Below, piece after piece: positions 32,645 to 41,709 of a DNA stretch of 64,000 nucleotides; the first letter of the stretch is position 1; the number at the start of each line of letters is the position of its first letter. The translations under genes and the position numbers were made by a program. The DNA comes from Bacillota bacterium (GTDB lineage Bacteria; Bacillota; Clostridia; Lachnospirales; Lachnospiraceae). The notes under the pieces were generated by a model. The model saw only the letters and a list, made by a program, of their open reading frames with translations. It did not search any database and was not told the DNA's origin. The DNA is taken from contig JAEZLZ010000058.1 in the NCBI GenBank assembly GCA_023415055.1, forward strand, positions 124,001 through 188,000, given 5' to 3'.

Positions 32645-34333
32645 TTATCGATGAATGTCTAATACTTCATAGACCTGAGATATCGTCTGCATGCGGCAGG
32701 CCTGATCGGCCAGCTCTTTGCACGCTTCATAACTGGCGGCTCGAAGAATATCCTTTGCATTCCATAGCGATGCGGCTGACATACTGAACTCATCCAGGCC
32801 AAGGCCCAGAAGCAGCTTCACTGCACGCTCATCCCCGGCAAATTCGCCGCACATACCAACCTTAACCGAATATTGATGTCCTGCGTCTATGACGCGCTTA
32901 ATACTGCGTAGCACTGCAGGATGGAAGGAATTGTACATATGAGAGATTCTTTTATTACCGCGGTCCACAGCAAGCAGATACTGGGTCAGATCATTGGTAC
33001 CGATGCTGAAGAAGTTAACCTCCTGCGCAAAATCCTCAATTAAGATAATCGAGGCCGGTGTCTCTATCATCATGCCTATTTCAACTGCAGAATTATAGCT
33101 TATCTTCTCCCTGTCCAGCTCCTCCATACATTCCTTCAGAACCTGTTTCGACTCGTACAGTTCCTCCAGTGAGATGATCATCGGAAACATAATACGAACC
33201 TCGCCATAAGCACTGGCACGAAGAATTGCTCTCAGCTGGGTCTTGAATACCTCCTTCAGCTCGAGACTGATACGGATTGCACGCCACCCCAAGAAGGGAT
33301 TATCCTCTGTGTCAAACTTATAATAGGACAGCTCCTTATCTCCGCCGATGTCCAGCGTACGTATCGTTAATTCCTTGCCACAAAGCTCGGCAGCTTCCTT
33401 ATATACTGCAAACTGCTCTTCCTCCGTCGGAAAATGACTGTTGTCCATATATAAAAATTCGCTGCGGAATAATCCGACTCCGTCCATACCATATTCGAGG
33501 GCTTTCCTGATATCCTTAATACCTCCGACATTGGCACATAACTCTACGGTTCTGCCATCCTTTGTAACTGCAGGTAAGGTCTTCAGTTTTACCAGTTCCT
33601 CCTGCTGCCTTCTTTGTTCTTCTATCTTACTCCGATATTGCTGTAGGAGGTTCTCATCCGGACAAAGCAGTATGCTTCCTTCCTTTGCATCCATAATCAC
33701 AATATCATCCATTTTTATCTTACTAAGGATTCCCGCCACTCCTACCAGAGCGGGCAACCCAAGCCCTTTTGCCAGGATGGAGACATGGCTTGTAACTCCA
33801 CCCTCCTGGGTAATGAAGCCTTTAATGTGAGTCAGATCCATAGCGACGGTATCTGACGGGGTCAAATCCTGTGCAACCAGAATTACATCCTCCGTAATTC
33901 CTTCGAAGGGATTACTCTTCACCCCTTGAAGGATGCACATGAGACGGTGGCTGACATCCTTGATATCGGCGGCTCTCTCACGCATGTATTCGTCATCCAT
34001 GCTTTCGAAGATGAAGATGAATTCTGCTGCCGTAGCCTCTAAGGCTGCCTCAGCACATTTCTTCTCCTCCCGAATCTTCGTGACCACTCCATCGTACAGA
34101 GCAATATCCTTTACCATCTCCAGATGTGCTCCGAAGATCTCATTGGATGCCACAAGACCACTTAGCTCTATTTCCGCACTTTTCACTGCTTCCTCATAAC
34201 GTTTGATCTGGGATTCTATCTCCTGCTCCGGTATCGAATCGAATACCTTCTTCAGCTGTGGTCTCTCGACAAGAAAAGCCTTGCCGATTGCGATTCCTCT
34301 TGATGCAGTTCTCTCAACATTAATAGCTAACAT
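32645..34333 (-). CDS. ptsI: PTS Enzyme I (phosphoenolpyruvate-protein phosphotransferase)
   Basis: 562 aa, first step of all PTS sugar uptake: PEP phosphorylates this protein, which phosphorylates HPr. N-terminal HPr-binding and phosphohistidine domains with active-site H183 in GGVTSHVSILAKG. The C-terminal PEP-binding barrel contains GVGLFRSEFLYMD, FSIGTNDLTQYLLAVDR and VGMCGEFAGD with the catalytic Cys. Slightly shorter than the ~570-575 usual. It follows HPr by 13 nt at the end of the mannitol-type operon, so this may be a dedicated pair; whether another ptsHI exists in the genome cannot be seen. Confidence 0.97.
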   Translation of the reverse strand: MLAINVERTASRGIAIGKAFLVERPQLKKVFDSIPEQEIESQIKRYEEAVKSAEIELSGLVASNEIFGAHLEMVKDIALYDGVVTKIREEKKCAEAALEATAAEFIFIFESMDDEYMRERAADIKDVSHRLMCILQGVKSNPFEGITEDVILVAQDLTPSDTVAMDLTHIKGFITQEGGVTSHVSILAKGLGLPALVGVAGILSKIKMDDIVIMDAKEGSILLCPDENLLQQYRSKIEEQRRQQEELVKLKTLPAVTKDGRTVELCANVGGIKDIRKALEYGMDGVGLFRSEFLYMDNSHFPTEEEQFAVYKEAAELCGKELTIRTLDIGGDKELSYYKFDTEDNPFLGWRAIRISLELKEVFKTQLRAILRASAYGEVRIMFPMIISLEELYESKQVLKECMEELDREKISYNSAVEIGMMIETPASIILIEDFAQEVNFFSIGTNDLTQYLLAVDRGNKRISHMYNSFHPAVLRSIKRVIDAGHQYSVKVGMCGEFAGDERAVKLLLGLGLDEFSMSAASLWNAKDILRAASYEACKELADQACRMQTISQVYEVLDIHR

Positions 34334-34346
34334 AGCTTAGCCTCCA

Positions 34347-34610
34347 TTACTCTCCTAAACCACCATCAATCGCATTGATGATCGCTTCTAAATCTTCCTT
34401 CTCCGTATCGCCGTTGCACTCTACCACAATCTCAGTTCCGCAGCGAATGGCAGCGCTCATAAGAATTAAGATACTCTTGGGATTAATACGCTTCTCGCCG
34501 ACCACAATTGCAACGTCGCAGTTGCATTTACTGCATATTTTTGCGAGCTCACTTGCCGGTCTTGCATGAAGTCCGGAAGCATTCTTAACTGTGATTTTTT
34601 GACTTACCAT
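34347..34610 (-). CDS. ptsH: PTS phosphocarrier protein HPr
   Basis: 87 aa. Active-site H15 in ASGLHARPAS, regulatory S46 in INPKSILIL (target of HPr kinase in Gram-positives), normal length. Both sites are present, so it can act in transport and in carbon catabolite control with CcpA. Four cysteines, two of them adjacent in KCNCD (residues 29-31), are more than usual for HPr. Located between the zinc dehydrogenase and Enzyme I genes. Confidence 0.95.
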   Translation of the reverse strand: MVSQKITVKNASGLHARPASELAKICSKCNCDVAIVVGEKRINPKSILILMSAAIRCGTEIVVECNGDTEKEDLEAIINAIDGGLGE

Positions 34611-34628
34611 GATGGTCCTCCTAACTGA

Positions 34629-35888
34629 CTATACACCAAAATGTTCAAAGAGAATCTTCTCCGCTTCCGTATTCCATAAGCCCTTATGGCGTTTGCAGGA
34701 ATCAGCAAGCTTAGCGAATAACGGATCTGTCTTGCCTAATTTCTCAAAATCATCAATTGCGGTTAACGGCATATTAAAATGCATATAGTTCAACTTCTTG
34801 CCACCAGGGATCTTTGGCAGGTTTAAGGTAGCCTCTGCTACGCTGTCTATACCGCCTACATGAGTTATCATAACCGCGGGCTCGATCAGTTTCTTTGATG
34901 CAAGATCGATCGCTTCCACTAAATCGTCGGTATTGCCACCCGTCGTTCCAATAATATGAGTACTGGTATAATGTACATTATACAGATTAATATCGGCTTT
35001 AAACTGATTGTCAGTGGGGCCTGCAAAGAAGTTCATACAGCCGTCGAAGGCCAGAAGAGCATCACCCATCTCAGCAACCTGTCGAACCGGAACGTAGACA
35101 AATACATCGTCATAACCCTTGCCCTCACTAATTGCCATCAGCTCATCAAAGGGCTTCTCCATGTTCTGAGTATTAACATAAATCAACTCTACGCCATGTT
35201 TTGCTGCTGTATCCTCAGAGATTACCTCACGGGCTCTTGCGATTCTATCATCACTGATATCGGTAACCACCAGACGCTTCGGTTTATTCTCGATGCAAAG
35301 TCCATAGCTGACTGCACCCAGACCCATCGGTCCGCAACCGCCCATTACTAAAAGATTGCCACCGGCTTTTACGCCCATCTCATGATGATAGTTCACTTTA
35401 TTTGTGTGATAATTTGCGTGATATCCACCGATGATACAGCTCATCGGCTCACCGAGAGAAGCCTCAAAATAGCTTTCACCGTCATAATTTAACAGACAGC
35501 CCAACTCCATAACCTCCTGAGGAATGATACAATAGGTAGCAGCTCCACCGAAGAATTCATAGGAATAACCGGGGGATGCCAGACTTCCCTTATAATTAAG
35601 AGCCGGCTGAAGTGCGAATTTCTGACCGGGTTTAAACTGATGAGCCCATTTGGAACCTACCTCGATGATATCTCCGGCAAATTCATGTCCAATGATAATC
35701 GGATTGGTGTCGATATTCTGAGGTGCACGTTTATGCTTCTTTCCCTGCTTTACTAATTTATAGGTAGACATACAGATACTGTCGCTGACAACCTTCACAA
35801 GGATCTCATCTTCCTTGATCTGGGGTAGTTCAAATTCCTCTAATCTTAAATCATCCATTCCATACATTCTGACTGCTTTTGTTCTCAT
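34629..35888 (-). CDS. Zinc-type alcohol dehydrogenase, SorE-like (sugar-phosphate dehydrogenase)
   Basis: 419 aa from ATG 35888 (AAAGGA 10 nt upstream; an ATG at 35900 abuts that site). MDR family: N-terminal catalytic domain with IIIGHEFAGDIIEVGSKWAHQFKPGQKFALQ, then LGEPMSCIIGGYHANY, Rossmann fold LLVMGGCGPMGLGAVSYG. The size and the long C-terminal part resemble L-sorbose-1-phosphate reductase (SorE), which acts on the carbon next to a phosphorylated carbon. The structural-zinc Cys cluster is absent. In this mannitol-type operon it takes the place of mtlD; oxidation of mannitol 1-phosphate to fructose 1-phosphate is my inference. Confidence 0.8.
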   Translation of the reverse strand: MRTKAVRMYGMDDLRLEEFELPQIKEDEILVKVVSDSICMSTYKLVKQGKKHKRAPQNIDTNPIIIGHEFAGDIIEVGSKWAHQFKPGQKFALQPALNYKGSLASPGYSYEFFGGAATYCIIPQEVMELGCLLNYDGESYFEASLGEPMSCIIGGYHANYHTNKVNYHHEMGVKAGGNLLVMGGCGPMGLGAVSYGLCIENKPKRLVVTDISDDRIARAREVISEDTAAKHGVELIYVNTQNMEKPFDELMAISEGKGYDDVFVYVPVRQVAEMGDALLAFDGCMNFFAGPTDNQFKADINLYNVHYTSTHIIGTTGGNTDDLVEAIDLASKKLIEPAVMITHVGGIDSVAEATLNLPKIPGGKKLNYMHFNMPLTAIDDFEKLGKTDPLFAKLADSCKRHKGLWNTEAEKILFEHFGV

Positions 35889-35971
35889 ATAATAATTCAT
35901 TCCTTTCTGCCTAACGCATTAAGACCTGTTTCCTTATCACGAATATTTGTACTTTATTTCATTTTCCTTGG

Positions 35972-36904
35972 TTATAAAACTGTTTCTACCTTAACCTCTT
36001 TTAACAGCTGCTCGACCAACTCTCTTCTCGGAGGCTTCGTTCCTTTGGTAGTTACTGCTCCTGCGGAGGTAGCGATACCGAGCTTTGCGCAATCGGATAG
36101 CGGCAGGCCCTGGTGAATGCCATAGGATAAAGCCGCTACCATCGCGTCCCCGGCTCCCACGGTAGAATGCGCTTCCACCTTTAACCCCGGGCAGCGAAGC
36201 ACCTGATCCTTCGTCATAAATAATGCGCCCATCTGCCCTAAAGAAATAGCAATCATTCCGACACCGCTTTCGAGTAAGGACTGTCCCATGCTGACAAGCT
36301 CTGCTTCGTCCACGCGGTAATCTTTATGAAAATACTCCTCAAGTTCATGGCGGTTCGGCTTAATGATATCCGGACCGGCCTTAAGCGAGTGGATAAATAA
36401 TTCGCCATCCGCATCCACAAACACCTTTGCACCTTTTTCTCTCAGCTTCTGGGTTAGTGTCTGATAAATGGTCTTTGCAATACCGTTTGGAATGCTTCCT
36501 GCCAATACGAAGAGCGCATTTTTATCGGCGTAGCCTAACAGCTTCTGAGTTAACGCCTCCAGTTCCTCTTCCGATACGACTGGCCCCGGTTCATTGAACT
36601 CCGTCACATTACCATTTGTTTCCACAACCTTAAGATTTGTTCTGATCTCATTCTTAATCTCTACAAAATCCGATTTAATTCTCAGTTCCTTTAGAACCTT
36701 TTGAATCTGCATTCCACCGCTGCCTCCGACAAAACCGGTTGCAATGGTCTCACCGCCGAGCTCTTTAATGGTCTTCGATACATTGATACCTTTACCACCG
36801 GCATCAATGATAACATTTTTTACACGGTTTAAACCGCCATGCACCATATTCTCCAGATCAACTGTCTTATCGATTGCAGGATTCATCGTTACTGTAATAA
36901 TCAT
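35972..36904 (-). CDS. fruK: 1-phosphofructokinase (PfkB family)
   Basis: 310 aa from ATG 36904, which has GGAGG 5 nt upstream (an ATG at 36916 overlaps that site). PfkB landmarks: TMNPAIDKTV at the start, GGKGINVSKTIKELG, GFVGGSGG, KPNRHELEEYF, and the catalytic GAGDAM motif (AHSTVGAGDAMVAALSYG). It phosphorylates fructose 1-phosphate to fructose 1,6-bisphosphate; LacC-type tagatose 6-phosphate kinase is the closest alternative. It lies between EIIA and the zinc dehydrogenase, which fits a fructose 1-phosphate intermediate. Confidence 0.88.
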   Translation of the reverse strand: MIITVTMNPAIDKTVDLENMVHGGLNRVKNVIIDAGGKGINVSKTIKELGGETIATGFVGGSGGMQIQKVLKELRIKSDFVEIKNEIRTNLKVVETNGNVTEFNEPGPVVSEEELEALTQKLLGYADKNALFVLAGSIPNGIAKTIYQTLTQKLREKGAKVFVDADGELFIHSLKAGPDIIKPNRHELEEYFHKDYRVDEAELVSMGQSLLESGVGMIAISLGQMGALFMTKDQVLRCPGLKVEAHSTVGAGDAMVAALSYGIHQGLPLSDCAKLGIATSAGAVTTKGTKPPRRELVEQLLKEVKVETVL

Positions 36905-36953
36905 CTTATCCTCCATCCTACTGCATTCCGACTACGGACTGCGGGTAGCAATA

Positions 36954-37382
36954 TTACTTCATTGTAAATGTAGTATAGACTTCATCTGCACTGCTATGGA
37001 GCATCTTCTCCACCGCCTGCTCTGTTGATAATTTATCTGCGATGTTCGCCAAAATGTCGAGATGCTCATCACCCTTTGCCGCAATACCAATTACTATCTT
37101 TACATATTCATTATTCCAAAGAGTTCCCTCGGGAAATACCATCACTGCGATTCCGGAATTCTTGATCTTACTCTTTGCAGCCTCTACTCCGTGAGGAATC
37201 GCAATTCCGTTACCGATATTAGTAGAGAAGGTATTCTCTCTTTCCAACATTCCTTCGATATAGCTTTCTTCAACATAGCCACTGCCGCAAAGAAGCTGAC
37301 CTACTTCACGGATTACTTCTTCCTTCTCTTTTGCTTTACAGTTCGTTAAAATATTCTTTTTCTGTAATAATTCCATTCTCAT
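36954..37382 (-). CDS. mtlF: PTS mannitol-type EIIA component
   Basis: 142-aa cytoplasmic phosphotransfer protein of the fructose-mannitol family. Phosphohistidine H64 lies in GNGIAIPHGVEAAK. It receives phosphate from HPr and passes it to the EIIB domain of the EIICB permease. A promoter with an operator matching that of mtlA lies ~115-180 nt upstream, so it starts its own transcript: mtlF-fruK-dehydrogenase-ptsH-ptsI. Confidence 0.93.
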   Translation of the reverse strand: MRMELLQKKNILTNCKAKEKEEVIREVGQLLCGSGYVEESYIEGMLERENTFSTNIGNGIAIPHGVEAAKSKIKNSGIAVMVFPEGTLWNNEYVKIVIGIAAKGDEHLDILANIADKLSTEQAVEKMLHSSADEVYTTFTMK

Positions 37383-37496
37383 AGCCCTTTCTATCCCGAA
37401 AATCTATCTATTATGCATCTTTAAACTGGTAATTCGATTTTCTCTGATTTATCACTATCGTAACTTAATGCTTTTACCTGTTCTGCTTCTGATATC

Positions 37497-37565
37497 ATTA
37501 TAAACGCATTTGATCCATAATATCAAATGATACAAATATGAGTTTGACACCATCCGATAGCGACA
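37497..37565 (-). promoter_or_regulatory. mtlF promoter with MtlR-type operator
   Basis: Minus strand -35 TTGATA (37526-37521), 18-nt spacer, -10 TATAAT (37502-37497). The operator at 37545-37565 shares 17 of 21 positions with that at 41445-41465. It keeps outer TGTC and TATC of the left half but its right half is partly degenerate. It begins ~19 bp upstream of the -35, the right place for an activator. Confidence 0.7.
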
Positions 37566-37579
37566 TTTCTGAAAGTCCG

Positions 37580-39700
37580 TTACACACGGTCCAGATATTG
37601 ACTGAAATATCGTTTTAGCTCTACCGTCAGATAAGTGCGGATATTCTCCTTATCGCCGGTAAATATGGTATTTAGAAAATCATTGCTCTCCACCAGCTTA
37701 CTGCTGAGATAACCCATCAGGCTTGTATTTTCCTCCAGATGCTCATCCTCCGGGATCAGCATAATGATGATAGCCCGAATCTTCTGAAAATACGGTTCCA
37801 CAAACTCACCCAGCTCCTTCGTCAGACACACGGAAAAGCAGGGACGCACGACTCCCTTGGTACGGCTATGCAGCAGAGCAAAGTCATACTCGGGAATAAT
37901 TTGGGACGCAATTTTCTCACGTCTTTTAATATCCTCTTGAATGATAATCCGTTTCTCATTATAAGGGGAAAGCCGCTCCGTGATAGCAACCAGAAGCTCG
38001 TCAAAGGAGATTCGGCTACTGACCTTCATGCACTCGAACTCATTGATGATATATTTGATCTGGGTCGCTGTATAGTTCACCTTTTCCAGCTGACTGGTGA
38101 AGTCATTCTCAATCTGCGTGTTCTTGGGTGTCTTTGCATAGACACGAACCTTAGCCTCGATGCGCTCCAGATCATTTTCCAACAGAAGCGGACTGACGCG
38201 AACCACATCGGCATCGATCTCGTCCAGATTAATGCTGGAGATCAGAAAGTCCATCTTCTTAAGCTGTAACGGAGTCAGATCCTCCTTACCATAGGTTACA
38301 AGCTCCGCACTGTCCTTTAGAAACTTCTTGAGCTTTGAATGCATCAGTCTGGAGATTCCGATACCACTGGCACATACGATGCCGATATCAACCCTTCGTT
38401 TACTTTCGCGGTTATTTTCCATCCTAACGCAAGCTGCACCAAAATGCATCGCCAGAAAACCAATCTCCTCCTCCGGTACACGAAAGCCATACCGCTGGGT
38501 GATCAGTTTGCCTACCTTCTGGCTCTTTTCAAAGATAACTGGATAAGTCTCCTTGATCTGAGAAAGAAGCGGATTCGTGATAATCATGTTATTACGTAGT
38601 CGAACAAAGGTTGGCTGAAGATGGGTTAGCAAGCCTGTGATAAATTCTTCGTCCAGCTTCAGATCATAAGCAATTTCCTCATCATAAGCCTCGATCATGT
38701 CATTGATAAAGCTCAAGATCTCCTGCTTTTCTCTCTCATTCTCCGTCTCAAGCTCTTCTGAATCAATATATTGTAATTTTGACCCCTTAATATGCAATAA
38801 AATATAAGCTATCTCGATGTCCGGAATATCAATCTGAAATTCCTCCTCCAGAGAGCTTGCAATATGGGTTGCCAAATTGTAGTCTTCGTTTTTTACCAGC
38901 TTTTCCAATAGCTCATCGTTTGGCTCGATAATCTCCTGCTGTAGGATTCGGTTCACCGCTATCGTTACATGAAGGATCAAACCGATGTAGGAATTCTCGG
39001 TCAATCTGGTCAATCGTTTATCCCGGATACTCTGGAAACAGATGCTTACCCGGTTCAGTATCTCATTATTTAATAAGGAATAGATATTCGGACCTTCTTT
39101 ATCCTTAAGGATATCGATAATATTTCGCTCATTTTCTTCTGTGAAGCTTTTTATCAGTTTGTTATCCGTATTCTCATCTACAAATTTACGAACCGCCAGA
39201 CGATAATCCTTCTCACTGCCCTCCAATGCCACACCGTAGCCCTGTCTTCGGATGATGGACAGATTAAACTGATGGAACCAGCTCTCGATTGCTTCCATAT
39301 CATTACTGATGGTTGCTTCACTGACATCAAAGATATTTGCATAATAATATAGCTTCTTTGGTGTACGATCACGAAGTATCTCTAAGATAAGACGTCGTCT
39401 TCGGTTGTCTTTGTCACCGGAATCAGCAGTATCCTCCTCCTTTAGCAGATCAAAGAGGCTATCCTTATCCTCCTTCGATCCTTGGAGCCAGATACCGGTG
39501 CCGGTCTTTGTCTGGAGGGACACATGATATTGATTTAACGATGAACCGACATATTCGAGCTCTCGTTGAACTGTTCTTTTACTTACCTTAATCTCATCTG
39601 CTAGTTTTTTTACAGATATAATCTGCTCTTCCTTTAATAATATCAACAAAATCTGACGAAGACGCGGTGTAAAATTCAAAGCTGCCTCCATTCTGCGCAT
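37580..39700 (-). CDS. mtlR: MtlR-type PRD transcriptional activator
   Basis: 706-aa activator: N-terminal helix-turn-helix pairs (LLKEEQIISVKKLADEIKVSKRTVQREL; second near residues 115-150), two PTS regulation domains around residues 200-310 and 320-430 (LILHVTIAVNR, FLAMHFGAACVRMEN), an EIIB-like domain with GIVCASGIGISRLMHSKL (~445-460), and a C-terminal EIIA-like domain (~570-706) whose usual His region reads DFALLHSRTKGV. Activity is set by phosphorylation from PTS proteins. A TTG at 39679 preceded by GGAGG is an attractive alternative start. It sits between mtlA and mtlF, as in several Firmicutes. Confidence 0.92.
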   Translation of the reverse strand: MRRMEAALNFTPRLRQILLILLKEEQIISVKKLADEIKVSKRTVQRELEYVGSSLNQYHVSLQTKTGTGIWLQGSKEDKDSLFDLLKEEDTADSGDKDNRRRRLILEILRDRTPKKLYYYANIFDVSEATISNDMEAIESWFHQFNLSIIRRQGYGVALEGSEKDYRLAVRKFVDENTDNKLIKSFTEENERNIIDILKDKEGPNIYSLLNNEILNRVSICFQSIRDKRLTRLTENSYIGLILHVTIAVNRILQQEIIEPNDELLEKLVKNEDYNLATHIASSLEEEFQIDIPDIEIAYILLHIKGSKLQYIDSEELETENEREKQEILSFINDMIEAYDEEIAYDLKLDEEFITGLLTHLQPTFVRLRNNMIITNPLLSQIKETYPVIFEKSQKVGKLITQRYGFRVPEEEIGFLAMHFGAACVRMENNRESKRRVDIGIVCASGIGISRLMHSKLKKFLKDSAELVTYGKEDLTPLQLKKMDFLISSINLDEIDADVVRVSPLLLENDLERIEAKVRVYAKTPKNTQIENDFTSQLEKVNYTATQIKYIINEFECMKVSSRISFDELLVAITERLSPYNEKRIIIQEDIKRREKIASQIIPEYDFALLHSRTKGVVRPCFSVCLTKELGEFVEPYFQKIRAIIIMLIPEDEHLEENTSLMGYLSSKLVESNDFLNTIFTGDKENIRTYLTVELKRYFSQYLDRV

Positions 39701-39831
39701 TTCGATACGCGTAATTTATTCAAGAATTCCATCAGCATTCTTGCTGCGATGCACTCTGCAATCTGTGTGCTTCTGCAATCCTGCCTAAGGATGTATAAGA
39801 CGGGAGTTACCTCGCATCTGATAAACACCTG

Positions 39832-39873
39832 TACGCACGAATAGCGGCAGGAATGCCGCTTTTCGTGCGTGTA
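39832..39873 (-). other. Long intercistronic hairpin between mtlA and mtlR
   Basis: A ~17-bp stem, arms ACGCACGAATAGCGGCA and TGCCGCTTTTCGTGCGT (one mismatch), around a 4-nt loop. Neither strand has a T-run after it, so it more likely protects or processes the mRNA (giving more mtlA than mtlR) than terminates it. The rest of the 225-bp gap shows nothing. Confidence 0.6.
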
Positions 39874-39925
39874 TGAGTTCTTATTCGTCAGAATTTATGC
39901 CCTGACGAAATGATACGTATTATTA

Positions 39926-41308
39926 TTATTTACCAGCCTTAAGCTCTTCCACCAGAAGATCATATTCCGGAGCAGCCATGAAGTTGGTGATCAATACTAA
40001 TTTTGCACTGGGATTGCTCTTTGCAGCTCTCTCCTTTAATGCGTTATGTGTAACGATAACCTGAGCGTCTGCCGGAATGGAAGATACCGGTGCATGAATT
40101 ACATTGATGCTTGTTAATCCTGCTTCGGTTAATTTCTTCTTCAGAATGGTAGCACCCATTGCACTGGAGCCCATGCCTGCATCGCAAGCAAATACGATGG
40201 TCTTAACATTCTTTGCGTCAACCTTAGTAGTTGTAGAAGCGATGCCCTTAGCTTCATTCTTCATATCCTGAACCTTAGTCTTCGCTGCATTGATATCCTC
40301 GTCCTTGCCGAAAATCTTTAATAACGGAATTCCAACAACGCAAGCAACTGCTGCAGAGATTACAACACTTGAAAGTACTGCAAAGTGACCACCCTTAGGG
40401 ATCATAGCTAATACTGCGATGATACTTCCGGGAGCAGCCGGTCCGATTAAACCGCCGCCAAGTAAGGTGTTTGTTAAGATACCACTTACACCACCTGCGA
40501 TTGCAGCAACGATTAAGATCGGGTTAGCTAAAATGTAAGGGAAGTAAATCTCGTGAATACCGCCTAAAAAGTGAATTACGATCGCACCGGGTGCAGAGCT
40601 CTTAATCATACCTTTACCAGCGATTAAGCAAGCCAGCAGGATTCCGAGTCCGGGGCCCGGGTTAGCTTCTAATAAGAAGAAGATGGACTTTCCGACTTTA
40701 TCTACCTGTTCAACACCCAAAGGTGTAAGAATACCATGGTTTAATGCATTATTTAAGAATAACACCTTAGCAGGCTCAATGAATACACTTGCCAGAGGAA
40801 GTAAATGATTGTCTACGAAGAAACCTACACCAGCTTCCATTACTTTATTCAGACCAGTAACAAGGGGGCTGATTGCTTTTAAAGAGATAACTGTTAAAAT
40901 CGCACCAATGATACCAAGAGAGAAGTTATTCACAAGCATCTCAAAGCCTGCTTTAATCTTACCCTCGAATAACTTATCAAATTTCTTGATAATGAATGCA
41001 CTGAACGGTCCCATTAACATAGCGCCTAAGAACATCGGAACAGTGGAACCTATGATAAGACCCATTGTTGCGATAGCACCGATTACACCGCCTCTTTGTC
41101 CGTATACCACCTGGCCGCCAGTATATGCAATTAAAAGCGGAAGTAGTGTTTTAGACATCGGATCTACTAATGCTGCAAGGCTTTCATTCGGAAACCAGCC
41201 AACTGCGATGAACATTGCGGTTATTAACCCCCAGGCAATAAATGCGCCTATGTTCGGCATAATCATACCACTAAAAAATCTACCAAATGCTTGAATTTTT
41301 TCTTTCAT
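39926..41308 (-). CDS. mtlA: PTS mannitol-specific EIICB permease
   Basis: 460 aa. N-terminal EIIC membrane domain (residues 1-~335) with the transport motif GGIHEIYFPY at 249-258, and C-terminal EIIB with phosphocysteine C375 in VFACDAGMGSSAMGA. It transports and phosphorylates mannitol (or a related hexitol) at the membrane. EIIA is separate (mtlF), as in Staphylococcus and Geobacillus. It starts the first mtl transcript, with an MtlR-type operator upstream. Mannitol specificity is inferred from overall similarity. Confidence 0.93.
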   Translation of the reverse strand: MKEKIQAFGRFFSGMIMPNIGAFIAWGLITAMFIAVGWFPNESLAALVDPMSKTLLPLLIAYTGGQVVYGQRGGVIGAIATMGLIIGSTVPMFLGAMLMGPFSAFIIKKFDKLFEGKIKAGFEMLVNNFSLGIIGAILTVISLKAISPLVTGLNKVMEAGVGFFVDNHLLPLASVFIEPAKVLFLNNALNHGILTPLGVEQVDKVGKSIFFLLEANPGPGLGILLACLIAGKGMIKSSAPGAIVIHFLGGIHEIYFPYILANPILIVAAIAGGVSGILTNTLLGGGLIGPAAPGSIIAVLAMIPKGGHFAVLSSVVISAAVACVVGIPLLKIFGKDEDINAAKTKVQDMKNEAKGIASTTTKVDAKNVKTIVFACDAGMGSSAMGATILKKKLTEAGLTSINVIHAPVSSIPADAQVIVTHNALKERAAKSNPSAKLVLITNFMAAPEYDLLVEELKAGK

Positions 41309-41397
41309 AGTTTAATCTACCCTCTCACTTCAAAAATAGGTTGTTTGTTTGTATTTCTGAAGAACTGATTGGCCAATCATCTTCTTAAGATATTTTT

Positions 41398-41465
41398 ATT
41401 ATAATGTTTATTATATATTGTTTCAACGCGAACAAACGTTAATTTGTCGCTATCTGATAATGACA
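41398..41465 (-). promoter_or_regulatory. mtlA promoter with MtlR-type operator
   Basis: Minus strand -35 TTGAAA (41426-41421), 17-nt spacer, -10 TATAAT (41403-41398). The operator at 41445-41465 is a dyad TGTC-N2-TATC-N-GATA-N2-GACA, ~19 bp upstream of the -35. It is the same element as at mtlF, in the opposite orientation. The region from 41466 to 41561 holds nothing else I recognise. Confidence 0.75.
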
Positions 41466-41561
41466 TGATTAAAAAGCAGGGGATTTTTTGCATTTTGCAC
41501 AAGAGCTTCTTCCGATTAATAATTAATATCAATAGCTAATGTAAAAATACCCATTCTATGA

Positions 41562-41590
41562 TTGTACAATTCACAGTATAATTATATAAT
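41562..41590 (+). promoter_or_regulatory. Superoxide reductase promoter
   Basis: -35 TTGTAC (41562-41567), 17-nt spacer, -10 TATAAT (41585-41590). The spacer/-10 region is rich in ATAAT units reminiscent of a PerR box, but the match is only partial. Downstream the leader holds a small hairpin ATGCAC-GAAA-GTGCAT (41663-41678). Confidence 0.6.
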
Positions 41591-41709
41591 ATCATAAGAA
41601 GCAGTATCATCTTGACGAAAATATAAAAGGAAAGTAGATTGATCCGCTTGTACAGGTTAACTATGCACGAAAGTGCATCATATAATTCACAGGAGAGGAT
41701 GGTATAAAG

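Noticed and set aside
41562..41590. PerR box over the superoxide reductase promoter
   Set aside because: Only about 9 of 14 positions fit, mostly because the region is AT-rich.
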